DNA of 64,000 nucleotides from Cerasibacillus terrae (GCF_008039555.1 NZ_VDUW01000001.1:124001-188000); one strand, 5' to 3'; shown: positions 19,142 through 29,000, counted from the first letter of the stretch. The notes: generated from the letters alone by a model not told the origin. Numbers and translations are program-made.

Positions 19142-20194
19142 ATGAAAGGTTGGATGGGTAAGATCAAAGCTCTTATGCTAATGGGCTTTACAGCACTACT
19201 ATTAGCGGGCTGTGGGAAAGAAAATCTAACTGCTCTTGTCCCTAAAGGATACGGTGCAGATGAATCCATGAAGCTAATTATTTTAACTACTGTAATAATG
19301 GGTGGTGTCCTTTTAATAGTAGTTATTCTTTTAGCTTATGTGGCTATTCGCTTCCGTAGAAAGAAAGGACAAGAGGACTTTATTCCGAAACAAGTAGAAG
19401 GAAATCACACACTAGAAACCATCTGGACAGTAATTCCTGTTATTTTAGTTATAATTATGGCAATCCCTACAACACTTGTTTCATTTGATTTAGCAGATGC
19501 AAGCGATAAGAGCGATAACATCAATATTGATATTACAGGTAATCAGTACTGGTGGCATTTTAATTATCAAGATGAAGAAATTCAAACAAGTCAGGACTTA
19601 TACATTCCTGTAGGAGAAAAAGTTTATCTAAATATGAAATCAAATGATGTTATTCACTCATTCTGGGTACCATCTATTAGTGGGAAAATGGACGTAAACC
19701 CTGAGAATACGAATACAATGTATATTGAAGCATATGAAGAAGGAGTATACTGGGGTAAATGTGCTGAATTATGTGGACCAAGTCACTCCTTGATGGACTT
19801 TAAAGTAATTGTTGTAAGTAAAGAGGAGTACGAAAAATGGGTAGCAGATATGCAAAACTATGACCCAGAGGTGGAGCCAGAAAGTGCAGTTGCACAAGAA
19901 GGAGCAGAGTTATTTGAACAGAATAACTGTATGGGATGTCATGCTATCGGTTCTTCACCAATTGAAGTAGGTCCAAATCTTACTAACTTTGGTAACCGCA
20001 CAAAAATTGCTGGATATTTAGAGCCAACTAAAGAGAATTTAGTAGATTGGTTAAAAGATCCAGAAACATTAAAACCTGGTAACTTAATGACGGGTAAATA
20101 TCCAGAATTAAATGATGATGAAGCAGAAAAAATTGCAGAATACCTCTTGCAAATGAAAGTGACAGATGTCACACCTGAAAGTGCAGGTAAATAA
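19142..20194 (+). CDS. ctaC: Cytochrome c oxidase subunit II with fused cytochrome c (caa3 type)
   Basis: A 350-aa lipoprotein: lipobox LLAGC (Cys24), two membrane helices (about 43-68 and 93-114), the CuA cupredoxin domain (His172, Cys207, Cys211, His215, Met218) and a C-terminal cytochrome c domain (CMGCH at 263-267, axial Met316 in GNLMTG). The fused heme c domain marks a caa3 oxidase, which takes electrons from cytochrome c. ctaD follows after 41 nt. Confidence 0.97.
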   Translation: MKGWMGKIKALMLMGFTALLLAGCGKENLTALVPKGYGADESMKLIILTTVIMGGVLLIVVILLAYVAIRFRRKKGQEDFIPKQVEGNHTLETIWTVIPVILVIIMAIPTTLVSFDLADASDKSDNINIDITGNQYWWHFNYQDEEIQTSQDLYIPVGEKVYLNMKSNDVIHSFWVPSISGKMDVNPENTNTMYIEAYEEGVYWGKCAELCGPSHSLMDFKVIVVSKEEYEKWVADMQNYDPEVEPESAVAQEGAELFEQNNCMGCHAIGSSPIEVGPNLTNFGNRTKIAGYLEPTKENLVDWLKDPETLKPGNLMTGKYPELNDDEAEKIAEYLLQMKVTDVTPESAGK

Positions 20195-20235
20195 GTGTAA
20201 ATTAATAAAAAGAACAAATTAGGGAGGTTTAATTT

Positions 20236-22110
20236 GTGAGTATTGCAGTTAGTGATAAAAACAGTGCCGTAACACAAAAAAGAAGTATCGGCGCTGTACT
20301 GTGGGATTATTTAACAACTGTCGATCATATGAAGGTTGCTCATCTATATCTTTTTGGTGGAGCTTTCTTCTTTATCCTCGGTGGTATTGAAGCAGTAATT
20401 ATTCGAATTCAACTATTAGTACCAGAAAATGACTTTGTAAGTGCTGGTTTTTATAATGAAATAATTACCATGCACGGTACAACAATGATATTCCTAGCAG
20501 CCATGCCGCTTTTACTCGGTATGATGAATGCGATTATGCCGTTACAAATTGGAGCAAGGGATGTAGCTTTTCCATTTTTGAATAGTTTAGGGGTCTGGTT
20601 ATTTATTTTAGGTGGAATCATGCTAAATATGAGTTGGTTTTTTGGCGGTGCTCCTGATGCTGGTTGGACAGCATATGCACCATTATCCACTACATCACCA
20701 GGGCATGGGGTTGATTTCTATGCTGTGGGATTACAAATAGCAGGTGCAGGAACATTAATGAGTGGTATTAACTTCTTAGTAACCATTATTAATATGCGCG
20801 CTCCGGGTATGACATATATGCGGATGCCATTGTTTACTTGGACGACATTTATTACTAGTATTTTGATTTTATTTGCTTTCCCTGCTTTAACAGTAGGACT
20901 ATTTTTATTAATGTTTGACCGTATGTTTGGATCTGCATTTTTTGATGTTGCTCTTGGAGGAAACACGATTATTTGGCAACACTTATTCTGGATTTTCGGT
21001 CACCCAGAAGTGTATATTTTGATTTTGCCAGTTTTTGGTTTATTTAGTGAAATATTTTCAACGTTTTCCAAAAAACGTTTATTTGGGTACACATCCATGG
21101 TATTTGCAACAATGTTAATTGCATTCTTAGGATTTATGGTTTGGGCTCACCATATGTTTACTGTAGGTATGGGGCCAATTGCTAACACCATTTTCTCTGT
21201 TGCGACAATGGCTATTGCTATTCCAACAGGTATTAAAATCTTTAACTGGTTAGCAACAATGTGGGGTGGAAACGTAAAAATTAACTCAGCAATGTTATGG
21301 GCTCTTGGATTCATTCCATCTTTCACAATTGGTGGTATGACAGGAATCATGGTTGCTACTGTTGCGGCCGACTATCAATACCATGATACGTACTTTGTTA
21401 TCGCACACTTCCACTATACAATTGTTGGTGGAACAGTAATGGGAATTTTTGCTGGACTTCATTACTGGTGGCCAAAGATATTTGGACGTGTGTTAAATGA
21501 AACACTTGGTAAAATTACATTCTGGACATTCTTTATTGGTTTCCATATGACATTCTTTATCCAACACTTCTTGGGATTAATGGGAATGCCACGTCGTTAC
21601 TGGGTGTTTTTAGAAAATCAAGGGTTAGACACTGGGAACTTTATTAGTTCGCTTGGTGCCCTATTCATGTCAATTGGTGTAATTGTGTTTATTTATAATG
21701 CGATTTATGTATGGCTAAAAGGTGAAAAAGCAGCTGCAGACCCATGGGATGGGCGTACATTAGAGTGGACGACTGCATCACCACCAGAACATTATAACTG
21801 GAAACAAACACCATTAATTCGTGGTTTAGACTGTCTATGGATAGAAAAAACAGAAGGTAATGGTAAAATGACACCTGCAGAACCATTGAAAGATATTCAT
21901 ATGCCAAATAACACAATCATACCGTTTATTATGACACTTGGATTCTTTATTTCAGGTTTTGGGTTCATTTACCAAACAGAAAATAAATTGTGGTATATTG
22001 CACTATTCGGTGGAATGGCTATTGCATTATTAGCAATGCTTGTAAGATCTTTACAAGATGATGTTGGCCATTACATTACAAAAGAGGAATTAAAAGGGGA
22101 GGCTAAATAA
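20236..22110 (+). CDS. ctaD: Cytochrome c oxidase subunit I
   Basis: Catalytic heme-copper subunit (624 aa) that reduces O2 to water and pumps protons. Binuclear-centre signatures are present: GHPEVYI (CuB His cross-linked to Tyr), the HH pair in WAHHMFTVG, and HFHYTIVGG for the heme ligands. The length beyond about 550 aa reflects extra C-terminal helices, usual for Bacillus caa3. GTG start, 8 nt after AGGGAGG. ctaE begins 2 nt after the stop. Confidence 0.97.
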   Translation: MSIAVSDKNSAVTQKRSIGAVLWDYLTTVDHMKVAHLYLFGGAFFFILGGIEAVIIRIQLLVPENDFVSAGFYNEIITMHGTTMIFLAAMPLLLGMMNAIMPLQIGARDVAFPFLNSLGVWLFILGGIMLNMSWFFGGAPDAGWTAYAPLSTTSPGHGVDFYAVGLQIAGAGTLMSGINFLVTIINMRAPGMTYMRMPLFTWTTFITSILILFAFPALTVGLFLLMFDRMFGSAFFDVALGGNTIIWQHLFWIFGHPEVYILILPVFGLFSEIFSTFSKKRLFGYTSMVFATMLIAFLGFMVWAHHMFTVGMGPIANTIFSVATMAIAIPTGIKIFNWLATMWGGNVKINSAMLWALGFIPSFTIGGMTGIMVATVAADYQYHDTYFVIAHFHYTIVGGTVMGIFAGLHYWWPKIFGRVLNETLGKITFWTFFIGFHMTFFIQHFLGLMGMPRRYWVFLENQGLDTGNFISSLGALFMSIGVIVFIYNAIYVWLKGEKAAADPWDGRTLEWTTASPPEHYNWKQTPLIRGLDCLWIEKTEGNGKMTPAEPLKDIHMPNNTIIPFIMTLGFFISGFGFIYQTENKLWYIALFGGMAIALLAMLVRSLQDDVGHYITKEELKGEAK

Positions 22111-22112
22111 TC

Positions 22113-22736
22113 ATGAGTCAGGATCAGATTTTAAATCCAAAATCATTACCAAATTCACCAGAAAAGGCCACCCTTGAAGGTAAAAATAAGTTTCTTGGCT
22201 TATGGTTCTTCCTTGGTGGCGAAACTGTACTATTTGCCAGTTTATTTGGTTCATTTGTTGCACTGCGTAATTCTACAGCAGGGGGTCCATCGTCCGAAGA
22301 ACTCTTCGGACTGGAACTCGTCTTTCTTATGACAGTCATGTTGTTAACGAGTTCTTTAACAAGTGTTTATGCGATGTATCATATGAAAAATCATGATTTC
22401 AAAAAAATGCAATTGTGGCTTGGTATCACTGGACTATTAGGAATTGGTTTCCTTGGTCTAGAGATTTATGAGTTTACGCATTATATCACGGAATATGGTT
22501 TTACATTTAGATCATCTGCTTTTGGGTCAGCTTTCTATTCTTTAGTTGGCTTCCATGGCGGGCACGTAACATTTGGAATCGTTTGGTTAATTGCCATTAT
22601 GGTTCGTAATGCAAGAAGAGGACTAAATTTATACAACGCACCTAAATTCAATACATTTAGCTTATACTGGCACTATATTGATGTTGTATGGGTATTTGTA
22701 TTTACTGTTGTATATCTAATGGGAAAGGTGGGCTAA
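22113..22736 (+). CDS. ctaE: Cytochrome c oxidase subunit III
   Basis: A 207-aa integral membrane protein with five helices, the short bacterial form. Family motifs: GLWFFLGGETVLFASLF near the N-terminus, GFHGGHVTFG, and YWHYIDVVWVFVF at the C-terminus. It stabilises subunit I during turnover. Tightly packed between ctaD (2 nt) and ctaF (3 nt). Confidence 0.96.
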   Translation: MSQDQILNPKSLPNSPEKATLEGKNKFLGLWFFLGGETVLFASLFGSFVALRNSTAGGPSSEELFGLELVFLMTVMLLTSSLTSVYAMYHMKNHDFKKMQLWLGITGLLGIGFLGLEIYEFTHYITEYGFTFRSSAFGSAFYSLVGFHGGHVTFGIVWLIAIMVRNARRGLNLYNAPKFNTFSLYWHYIDVVWVFVFTVVYLMGKVG

Positions 22737-22739
22737 GTC

Positions 22740-23066
22740 GTGACAGAAAACACCAATACCAATAATCAACTAACAGATTTTCACAGACAGAAAAATAAAG
22801 AAGAAATGAAACGTAATGTCATCTCCTTTGCAATGATGATAGTTTCTACTATTATTGCATTTGCTGTCGTTGCAAGTGGCGTGATGGATCGTGTCTTTGC
22901 TATATTTCTTTTATTTATCTTGGCCGTAGCTCAAGTTGCATTCCAATTCTTTTATTTTATGCATATGAAAGAAAAAGGTCATGCAATGCCGGCCGTTATG
23001 ATTGTAGCAGGTACATGGGCTGCATTTCTAACTACTTTTGGTTTAATAGCAGCCGTATGGTGGTAA
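22740..23066 (+). CDS. ctaF: Cytochrome c oxidase subunit IV (caa3 subunit IVB)
   Basis: A 108-aa small subunit with three membrane helices (about 25-45, 50-70, 80-105) and the family core QVAFQFFYFMHMKEKG. GTG start close behind ctaE. It ends the oxidase structural operon before a strong terminator. Confidence 0.92.
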   Translation: MTENTNTNNQLTDFHRQKNKEEMKRNVISFAMMIVSTIIAFAVVASGVMDRVFAIFLLFILAVAQVAFQFFYFMHMKEKGHAMPAVMIVAGTWAAFLTTFGLIAAVWW

Positions 23067-23079
23067 TTATTTGAATGAC

Positions 23080-23116
23080 AAAAGGGGGATCAGAAATATA
23101 TCTGATCTCCCTTTTT
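23080..23116 (+). terminator. Terminator of the ctaB-ctaF operon
   Basis: AAAGGGGGATCAGA (23081-23094) pairs with TCTGATCTCCCTTT (23101-23114), then T residues. Confidence 0.88.
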
Positions 23117-23243
23117 AATGAACAATTTGGATTATCAAAAATAATTGTTTATGATTTGTCATATTCTAAACATGTTTATAGTGTTAATTTGTGATATGTT
23201 GTATACTAATGAAAACAATTCACATCTATGGAGATGATATTTT

Positions 23244-24158
23244 ATGTGGCTTCAACTACAAATATTTGGATTTCGTGCTTTGTGGAGTCCATATTTTATG
23301 ATATTTGTCATTAGTTTAGGTATTTTATATTATTTAATTACAGGTCCGTATCGCCATAAGTTTGGCGGAGAAGGGAAACCACGTCCTACTCTTAAACAGA
23401 ATATTGCAGTCTATACTGCACTCATTATTTTATATGTTGTAAAAGGCTCTCCGGTTGATTTATTATCCCATATTATGTTAACTTTTCATATGACACAATT
23501 AGCATTATTATATTTGGCTTTTCCAATATTATTATTAAAAGGATTGCCGAAATGGTTATGGGAGAAAGTGCTTTATTTACCAATTATTTATCCAACATTA
23601 AAATTATTGACACATCCTATTATTGCTATTCTGTCATTTAATGGACTGTTTTCATTATATCATATACCACCAGTATTTGATTTTACGAAATCATCAATAC
23701 CAGCACATACCGTAAGTACAATAATTCTTTTAATTGCAGCATTTATTATGTTTATTCCGATGATGTCACCTATTAAAGAATTTGATCGATTAAAACCGTT
23801 AGTAAAAATCTTTTATATCTTTGGGAATGCTGTTTTAATTACTCCGGCATGTGTATTAATTATCTTTGCTGATGTACCGTTATATGAAGCATATACAGCT
23901 AGTGGTGCGTGGATTCAAGCTTTAAGTTTATGCGTTCCTGGTGATATTCTAACTGGTATACCAGATTTAATTTCTGGTCCAGAACTTTTCTCACCATTAA
24001 GCATTTTAGATGATCAACAATTGGGTGGTATTATTATGAAAATCCTACAAGAAATTACGTATGGTATCATTTTAACCCAAGTTTTCCATGCATGGTTTAC
24101 GAAGGAAAATTTAAAGACGGATCCAATTCCCAATCAGATACCTGAATCACATTTATAA
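23244..24158 (+). CDS. ctaG: Cytochrome c oxidase assembly factor CtaG
   Basis: caa3-type CtaG (304 aa, about seven helices), needed for a functional caa3 oxidase in B. subtilis; not related to the Cox11-type CtaG. Typical features are FHMTQLALLYLAFP, the P-rich LYHIPPVFDF and the late HAWFTKE. GGAGATGAT precedes the ATG. A TATACT at 23202-23207 suggests a separate promoter after the ctaF terminator, but no clear -35 is seen. Confidence 0.92.
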   Translation: MWLQLQIFGFRALWSPYFMIFVISLGILYYLITGPYRHKFGGEGKPRPTLKQNIAVYTALIILYVVKGSPVDLLSHIMLTFHMTQLALLYLAFPILLLKGLPKWLWEKVLYLPIIYPTLKLLTHPIIAILSFNGLFSLYHIPPVFDFTKSSIPAHTVSTIILLIAAFIMFIPMMSPIKEFDRLKPLVKIFYIFGNAVLITPACVLIIFADVPLYEAYTASGAWIQALSLCVPGDILTGIPDLISGPELFSPLSILDDQQLGGIIMKILQEITYGIILTQVFHAWFTKENLKTDPIPNQIPESHL

Positions 24159-24190
24159 AAATAAAAATACCTAGAGGAGAATAGAAGAAT

Positions 24191-24646
24191 ATGCCTTTAT
24201 TACCAACGATAAGTACATCTTTTATTATTTTAAGTGCTATTTTAGTTGCTATTGGATGGCGACTCATTATAAAGGGAGAAAAGCGCGCACATAAAAAGAC
24301 GATGATTGCAGCCGCGATTAGTGCGTTATTGTTTTTCATTATTTATGTATCACGGACGGTGTTTATAGGTAATACAAGCTTTGGCGGACCTGATGAAGTG
24401 AAAATGTATTATACAATTTTCCTTATTTTTCATATCTTCTTGGCTACTACTGGAGCTGTCTTTGGTATTATTACATTGATATTGGCATTTAAACGCAATA
24501 TTAAGAAGCATCGAAAAATTGGGCCAGTTACAAGTATTATTTGGTTTTTTACAGCAATAACCGGTGTTGCGGTATACTTGCTTCTATATGTATTTTATAA
24601 AGGCGGAGATACGACAAGTTTGATTAAAGCAATATTAGGTACGTAA
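24191..24646 (+). CDS. DUF420 (YozB/CtaM-like) membrane protein
   Basis: A 151-aa protein with four helices and the DUF420 pattern: histidines in a membrane context (KRAHKKTM, then FLIFHIFLATTGA) and KNIKKHRKIGP-like basic loops. The S. aureus homologue CtaM is needed for aa3-type oxidase function. Its position right after ctaG supports a role in oxidase assembly. 32-nt gap to ctaG, so probably one operon. Confidence 0.85.
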   Translation: MPLLPTISTSFIILSAILVAIGWRLIIKGEKRAHKKTMIAAAISALLFFIIYVSRTVFIGNTSFGGPDEVKMYYTIFLIFHIFLATTGAVFGIITLILAFKRNIKKHRKIGPVTSIIWFFTAITGVAVYLLLYVFYKGGDTTSLIKAILGT

Positions 24647-24688
24647 TAAAAAAGTATGAACCACTATGATGGTTCATACTTTTTTATT
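24645..24688. terminator. Bidirectional terminator after the DUF420 gene
   Basis: Perfect 18-bp stem (24645-24662 with 24671-24688) with A-rich and T-rich outer ends. It separates the cta genes from the minus-strand permease. Confidence 0.9.
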
Positions 24689-24690
24689 GT

Positions 24691-24779
24691 CCAATTTGAT
24701 CAAGGACCTTTAGCCCATACTTTGGGAATAACATTCAGCCAGGGTGCAAAAAAGCTCACTGATTGACATTTTACTTTAT
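24691..24779 (+). repeat. Dispersed repeat, 5'-truncated copy C
   Basis: About 89 nt that align with the 3' half of copies A/B: CAAGGACCTTTAG, the TTTGGGAATAACA block, CTCACTGATTG and TTTTACTTTAT. The 5' half is absent. It starts at the edge of the preceding terminator and its 3' end overlaps the stop of the minus-strand permease gene. Confidence 0.6.
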
Positions 24780-25834
24780 ATTTTTATTTTCCAATTAATA
24801 ATTTTTGCCTCTTTTGCCGAGCGGTAGGTGATGACAATTAATGGTCCTAAAATAAATCCCAAAAATCCCAGTAATTTTAATCCTAAAAACATTGCAATTA
24901 ATGTTATTAATGGAGAAAGTCCTATTTGTTGGCCCATGACTTTCGGTTCTACCGTTCGCCTTATAGCTAACAGAATAATAGCTAATATAGCTAATTGTAT
25001 TCCCATTGATATATCATTTGTTAAAAACATAAACAATGACCATGGTCCAAGAATTACAATGGAACCGATAATGGGGATTAAATCAATAATCCATATGATT
25101 AATGACATGATAATCGCCACATCTGGAGCAATGATAAATAAACCAATTAATGATACAAAAAATATGATTAAACTAAGAAAAAGTTGTGCTTTAAGAAATC
25201 CTAACATTACTTGTGAAAGTCTTTTTCCCATAAAGGTAACTTTTTCTTGTGTAGTTTCCGTCATAAGTGAAAAGGCTCTATTTTTTAACAAAGGAAGTTC
25301 CATCATAAATAAAAATAAAGCAATAATGTACACAATGATGCTAATTAAATATTGTGGTATTTTCGATACAATTTGTGCGATATTATCAATTGTAAAAATA
25401 TCCTTTGCTTTATCTGTTAAAGTTGATAAATTATCTTGTAAGCTATCTGTCACTTGTTTAACGAATTCAGGGGGCATATTACTAGTATATTGCTTAAAAT
25501 GGGTTTCCCAATCTTGGTAGATTTTATTCAATTCATTAAAGTATAATGGGACATCTTCAACAAAATTTACAATTTGTGCAACAGCTTTAATCACAATAAA
25601 TGTGCCAGCTACACCAAGTAATAGAACAAACAATAGAAAAATGATAATAACAGACAACTCTCGGGAAAATTTTAATTTTTCCTTCATGGTACGGACAATC
25701 GGGTTAAGGGCCAGCGCAGTAAAAAAAGCAACAACTAATGGTATAGAAATTGGTAAAATAAAATAAAACACGATAATGAGAGAAACGGACAATAGAATAA
25801 GTGTCCAATGCTTTTTACTAATTTTACGGATCAA
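24776..25834 (-). CDS. AI-2E family membrane protein (YtvI-like)
   Basis: A 352-aa protein with about eight membrane helices: an N-terminal pair, a soluble helical segment (about 100-165), then the conserved C-terminal half with LIPIIGS and the long GLSPLITLIAMFLG / FILGPL region typical of the AI-2E/PerM family. YtvI, a sporulation membrane protein, is the closest type I recognise; other members act in cation or autoinducer export. TTG start, 12 nt after AAAGGAG. B. subtilis has ylbA/ylbB near here instead. Confidence 0.75.
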   Translation of the reverse strand: MIRKISKKHWTLILLSVSLIIVFYFILPISIPLVVAFFTALALNPIVRTMKEKLKFSRELSVIIIFLLFVLLLGVAGTFIVIKAVAQIVNFVEDVPLYFNELNKIYQDWETHFKQYTSNMPPEFVKQVTDSLQDNLSTLTDKAKDIFTIDNIAQIVSKIPQYLISIIVYIIALFLFMMELPLLKNRAFSLMTETTQEKVTFMGKRLSQVMLGFLKAQLFLSLIIFFVSLIGLFIIAPDVAIIMSLIIWIIDLIPIIGSIVILGPWSLFMFLTNDISMGIQLAILAIILLAIRRTVEPKVMGQQIGLSPLITLIAMFLGLKLLGFLGFILGPLIVITYRSAKEAKIINWKIKI

Positions 25835-26102
25835 TCGATATATAATCTCCTTTCTATAGGAAGATGACGAACAAATGACTTATTAAGAATATAGCATGTA
25901 ATAAGGTATTTGAACAGATTAATTTCCAAAAAATATTAATGAAGTTTTAATTAAAAGCTTTTTTTAGCACTTTGTTTCTGATGCGGTTTCTTTTTTAAAA
26001 AAGAAATATTCTTACATTATATGAATCTTATAGAAATGGTTTTATTTTAAAAAAACTCACCATCATATCTATTCATTTGAATACCTAACAGGAACTGTAT
26101 AT
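25835..26102. other. AT-rich gap upstream of the permease gene
   Basis: No gene with a ribosome binding site. The only structure is a 20-bp perfect palindrome of T-runs and A-runs at 25987-26006. A TATAAT on the minus strand (26016-26021) lacks a -35. Confidence 0.4.
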
Positions 26103-26137
26103 TTAAAAACCGACTGTTTATAAAAAAACAGTCGGTT
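26103..26137 (-). terminator. Terminator of the YugN-like gene
   Basis: 12-bp stem AACCGACTGTTT (26108-26119) / AAACAGTCGGTT (26126-26137); read on the minus strand it runs into TTT and AT-rich sequence, 16 nt after the stop. Confidence 0.75.
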
Positions 26138-26153
26138 AGCGACAAAGGAAATA

Positions 26154-26516
26154 TTATTTTTTATATTGAATGAGTTCCTCTTTTGCTTTCGTAATAAGTT
26201 TATTGGCACGTTCAATTAAGTTTTCGGAAAATTCTTCCTCGCCGTATTCGATACCATGTGGGTAATAGTGTTTTCCAAGTAGTGGTGTCATAAGTTTAAT
26301 GACGGCATCCCCACGATCAACATCACCTTCAATGGCATATCCTTGAATACGGATATAATATGTAACGTTTTTTTCTGTTGAGCCAATCTTATAATCATAT
26401 GTAACACGATCATAATCCCATTGGCCAGCACGGATAAAGGCGTGTTTTCCCATGACATGATCAAGTGGTTTTAAGTCGAAAGTTAAATCTTCTATACCTA
26501 AATTTTCCAATTTCAT
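26154..26516 (-). CDS. YugN-like family protein
   Basis: A 120-aa soluble protein resembling the YugN family: an early VMGKHAFIRAGQWDYDRVTYD segment followed by alternating beta-strand-like stretches and a charged helical C-terminus. Start set at the ATG at 26516, 6 nt after GAGGTG; a GTG nine bases earlier lies inside that site. Monocistronic. Function unknown. Confidence 0.7.
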   Translation of the reverse strand: MKLENLGIEDLTFDLKPLDHVMGKHAFIRAGQWDYDRVTYDYKIGSTEKNVTYYIRIQGYAIEGDVDRGDAVIKLMTPLLGKHYYPHGIEYGEEEFSENLIERANKLITKAKEELIQYKK

Positions 26517-26688
26517 TCTTTTCACCTCACAAAATAGTCCTTTCTAAATTATCATAGTATGAAAACTTAGAAGTTGCAATTAATATGAGTATGATTTTCT
26601 TTAATTAAAGAGATTTGTTAATGGTCATACAATGCAAATCTAGTACATATATTAAATTAATGAATAAAATATAGAAGGTGATGATTGA

Positions 26689-27732
26689 ATGCGTTTGTGG
26701 AAAATACTATTATTGATAGGCTCTATTGCTGTTTTAACCATTGTTTTCTTCATAAATAATAGCACATTAAAAAGTAATGAGTCAGTTATGGAAAAGGAAA
26801 ATCAATTAGAAACAAAACAAATTCCTCATAAAAAGGTGTTAAGCGAGCAATTTACTGGACCTATATTTGATATGATTGGAAAATCTACGAATGAATTAGA
26901 AGAGGAATTTGGTGATCCAATTCGAAAGGATATGAGCGCATACGGCTATGTATGGTGGGTTTACCCGGATGAGGAATCATACCTCCAGTTTGGTGTGGAA
27001 GATGAAAAAGTTGTGACAATTTATGGCACGGGTGATATCCAATTTGAACCTGTTACAATTGGGAAACCCTATAAAGATTTAAATGAAGAATTGGATTTTT
27101 CAAAAGAGGTAACCTATCAACACAAACTAAATTCCTATCAATTTAGATTGTCAAAAGAAGAAATCAAATCAAAACCATTGGTTCAAGTAACAGATCATAT
27201 ATTTATGCAATTGTATTTTGATATATTTACAAATAAGCTGTCATCTATTCGAGTTTTAACAGGTGATGTTTTATTAAAACATCGTCCATACGAGATTAAA
27301 TATCGCGGTCAATTACCAGAAGAACTAAATTTAACGGAAGAACAGTGGGAGAAAATAGAAAAGGGAATGGAACAACAAATTTTTGATATAACCAATCAAT
27401 TTAGAAAAAATCATCAAATAAATGGATTAGAATGGGATGAAACAGTAAGAAAGGTAGCCTATTTGCATAGTAAGGATATGGAGAATGAACAGTACTTTTC
27501 CCATTACGGATTAGACGGTAGTGGTCTAAAAGAGCGTTTAAGGGCTGAGGATGTTTTTTATGTTGCGGCAGGAGAAAATATTGCTGCATTATATCCAGAC
27601 GCACCATCAGCAATGGCGGGCTGGTTAAATAGTAAAGGACATCGGGAGGCTTTGTTAAATAAAGAATACACACATTTAGGGGTGGGAGTCTATAGAATGT
27701 ATTATACACAAAATTTTTTAGAAAATCCGTAA
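26689..27732 (+). CDS. ylbC: CAP-domain protein YlbC
   Basis: A 347-aa protein (B. subtilis YlbC 346): an N-terminal membrane anchor/signal (residues 4-22), a CAP-associated domain (about 50-200, GDPIRKDMSAYGYVWWVYP), and a C-terminal CAP/SCP domain (about 225-340) with FRKNHQINGLEWD, FSHYGLDG and AAGENIA. It acts outside the membrane; CAP domains in bacteria are of unclear function, some being linked to spore-coat or wall processes. Runs towards ylbD without a terminator. Confidence 0.88.
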   Translation: MRLWKILLLIGSIAVLTIVFFINNSTLKSNESVMEKENQLETKQIPHKKVLSEQFTGPIFDMIGKSTNELEEEFGDPIRKDMSAYGYVWWVYPDEESYLQFGVEDEKVVTIYGTGDIQFEPVTIGKPYKDLNEELDFSKEVTYQHKLNSYQFRLSKEEIKSKPLVQVTDHIFMQLYFDIFTNKLSSIRVLTGDVLLKHRPYEIKYRGQLPEELNLTEEQWEKIEKGMEQQIFDITNQFRKNHQINGLEWDETVRKVAYLHSKDMENEQYFSHYGLDGSGLKERLRAEDVFYVAAGENIAALYPDAPSAMAGWLNSKGHREALLNKEYTHLGVGVYRMYYTQNFLENP

Positions 27733-27817
27733 AACTGGAAATAGTGCACGACGGCAATCATTTTCGCATATTATAGGGATGAAATACTTCAAATACGTTA
27801 TCATTTGAGGTGAAAAA

Positions 27818-28216
27818 ATGAGTGAACAAAAATTAGACCCTACCGTGCTTGCGTTTAAAACATTTATCAATAACCATCCGAAACTAATTACAGAAATAAG
27901 GAAAAACGGCCGTTCTTGGCAGGAATACTATGAAAAATGGCTCTTACTTGGGGAAGATGACTCGTTTTGGGACACATATAAGGAATCAGATGAGGATTCA
28001 GAAAGCAAGAGTGAATCAGGTGGTAAGAAAGCAGAATTATTTTCACAAATTGTTAAATTGACCAATCAAATTGATTTTGATAGAGTACAAAACCAAGTAA
28101 GCCAATTAAATGAAACATTATCAACAGTACAAGAACTAATTAACCAATATAAAAAATCAAAAAATCCAACACCAAAAGAGCGTCCAAATCACTTATTTCA
28201 TTTGTTTAGGGATTAA
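27818..28216 (+). CDS. ylbD: YlbD-type putative spore coat protein
   Basis: 132 aa, soluble, helical and charged, with a Ser/Glu/Asp-rich low-complexity stretch in the middle (about 50-68). The start FKTFINNHPKLITEIRKNGRSWQ is the part typical of YlbD, a putative coat protein of Bacillus spores. It lies 6 nt before ylbE, as in B. subtilis. GAGGTG precedes the ATG. Confidence 0.8.
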   Translation: MSEQKLDPTVLAFKTFINNHPKLITEIRKNGRSWQEYYEKWLLLGEDDSFWDTYKESDEDSESKSESGGKKAELFSQIVKLTNQIDFDRVQNQVSQLNETLSTVQELINQYKKSKNPTPKERPNHLFHLFRD

Positions 28217-28221
28217 ATAAT

Positions 28222-28455
28222 ATGGATCAATCTGTTATGGCTTATTTAAAAGCACGGCCTGATTTATTAAGAACTGTCCGTAAGCAACCAATATGGTATC
28301 GTTATCTATCACGAAACCCTAGTAATATACAAGAGCTTGAGAAGGTAGCAAAACAATTTTATGGCAAAAATTTTACTGGTAGGGTAGAAAAATTAAATGA
28401 GAATGTACAGATGATTACAATGCTAGTTCAGTTAATCGAGTTAATGAATGAGTAA
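28222..28455 (+). CDS. ylbE: YlbE-like protein
   Basis: 77 aa, soluble and basic. The YLKARPDLLRTVRKQPIWYR core (with RYLSRNPS) resembles the start of YlbD, so the two neighbours may be distant relatives; that is my reading of the FI.NHP / YLKARP similarity. Coupled to ylbD. Function unknown. Confidence 0.8.
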   Translation: MDQSVMAYLKARPDLLRTVRKQPIWYRYLSRNPSNIQELEKVAKQFYGKNFTGRVEKLNENVQMITMLVQLIELMNE

Positions 28456-28559
28456 CTTTATGCTTTTTCTGTCTTCTTTTATTTTAACTAAAAGGTGTTG
28501 ATTCTTTTTGAACATGCACGAATATGTTAAAATGAATTAGAAGATAGGGGTGAATATGC

Positions 28560-29000
28560 ATGATTGTAAATGAACAATATATAGAAATACTAGATCAATC
28601 AGAACAATTAGGAGCAATCATACTCCAGTCTGATGTGATGCAGGATTATAAAAATGCTAAAATAGAATTACAATATGACCAGACCGCTCAAGGACTAATC
28701 CGTGATTTTGTAAATATAAAAGATGATTATGAAGATGTTAAACGGTTTGGACGTTATCATCCGGACTATAATGAAATTATGAAAAATGTTCGAGCTACAA
28801 AGCGAAAAATGGATTTAAATGAGAAAGTTGCTCAATTTAAAGTAGCTGAACGAAATATACAGCGCTTACTTGATGATGTAAGTGAGGTAATTGCAAATAG
28901 TGTAAGCGAAAATATAAAAGTCCCTAAAGATGGGGCAGCGTTAACAGATAGCGGTTGTGGTTGTGGTTCTGGAAATGGATGTGGCTGTCAAGCCTCTTAA
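28560..29000 (+). CDS. ylbF: YlbF (RicF), component of the Ric regulatory complex
   Basis: 146 aa. In B. subtilis YlbF, YmcA and YaaT form a complex (FAD and Fe-S clusters reported) that affects RNase Y, competence, biofilm formation and sporulation. The helical core (about 10-125) is followed by a Cys-rich tail CGCGSGNGCGC that fits cluster binding. ATG follows AGATAGGGGTG. A TAAAAT with preceding TG (about 28525-28533) may be an extended -10 promoter. Confidence 0.9.
   Translation: MIVNEQYIEILDQSEQLGAIILQSDVMQDYKNAKIELQYDQTAQGLIRDFVNIKDDYEDVKRFGRYHPDYNEIMKNVRATKRKMDLNEKVAQFKVAERNIQRLLDDVSEVIANSVSENIKVPKDGAALTDSGCGCGSGNGCGCQAS

Noticed and set aside
24828..25520. 230-codon plus-strand frame opposite the YtvI-like gene
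   Set aside because: Ile/Asn/Lys-rich mirror of membrane-protein codons; no start site and no family resemblance.
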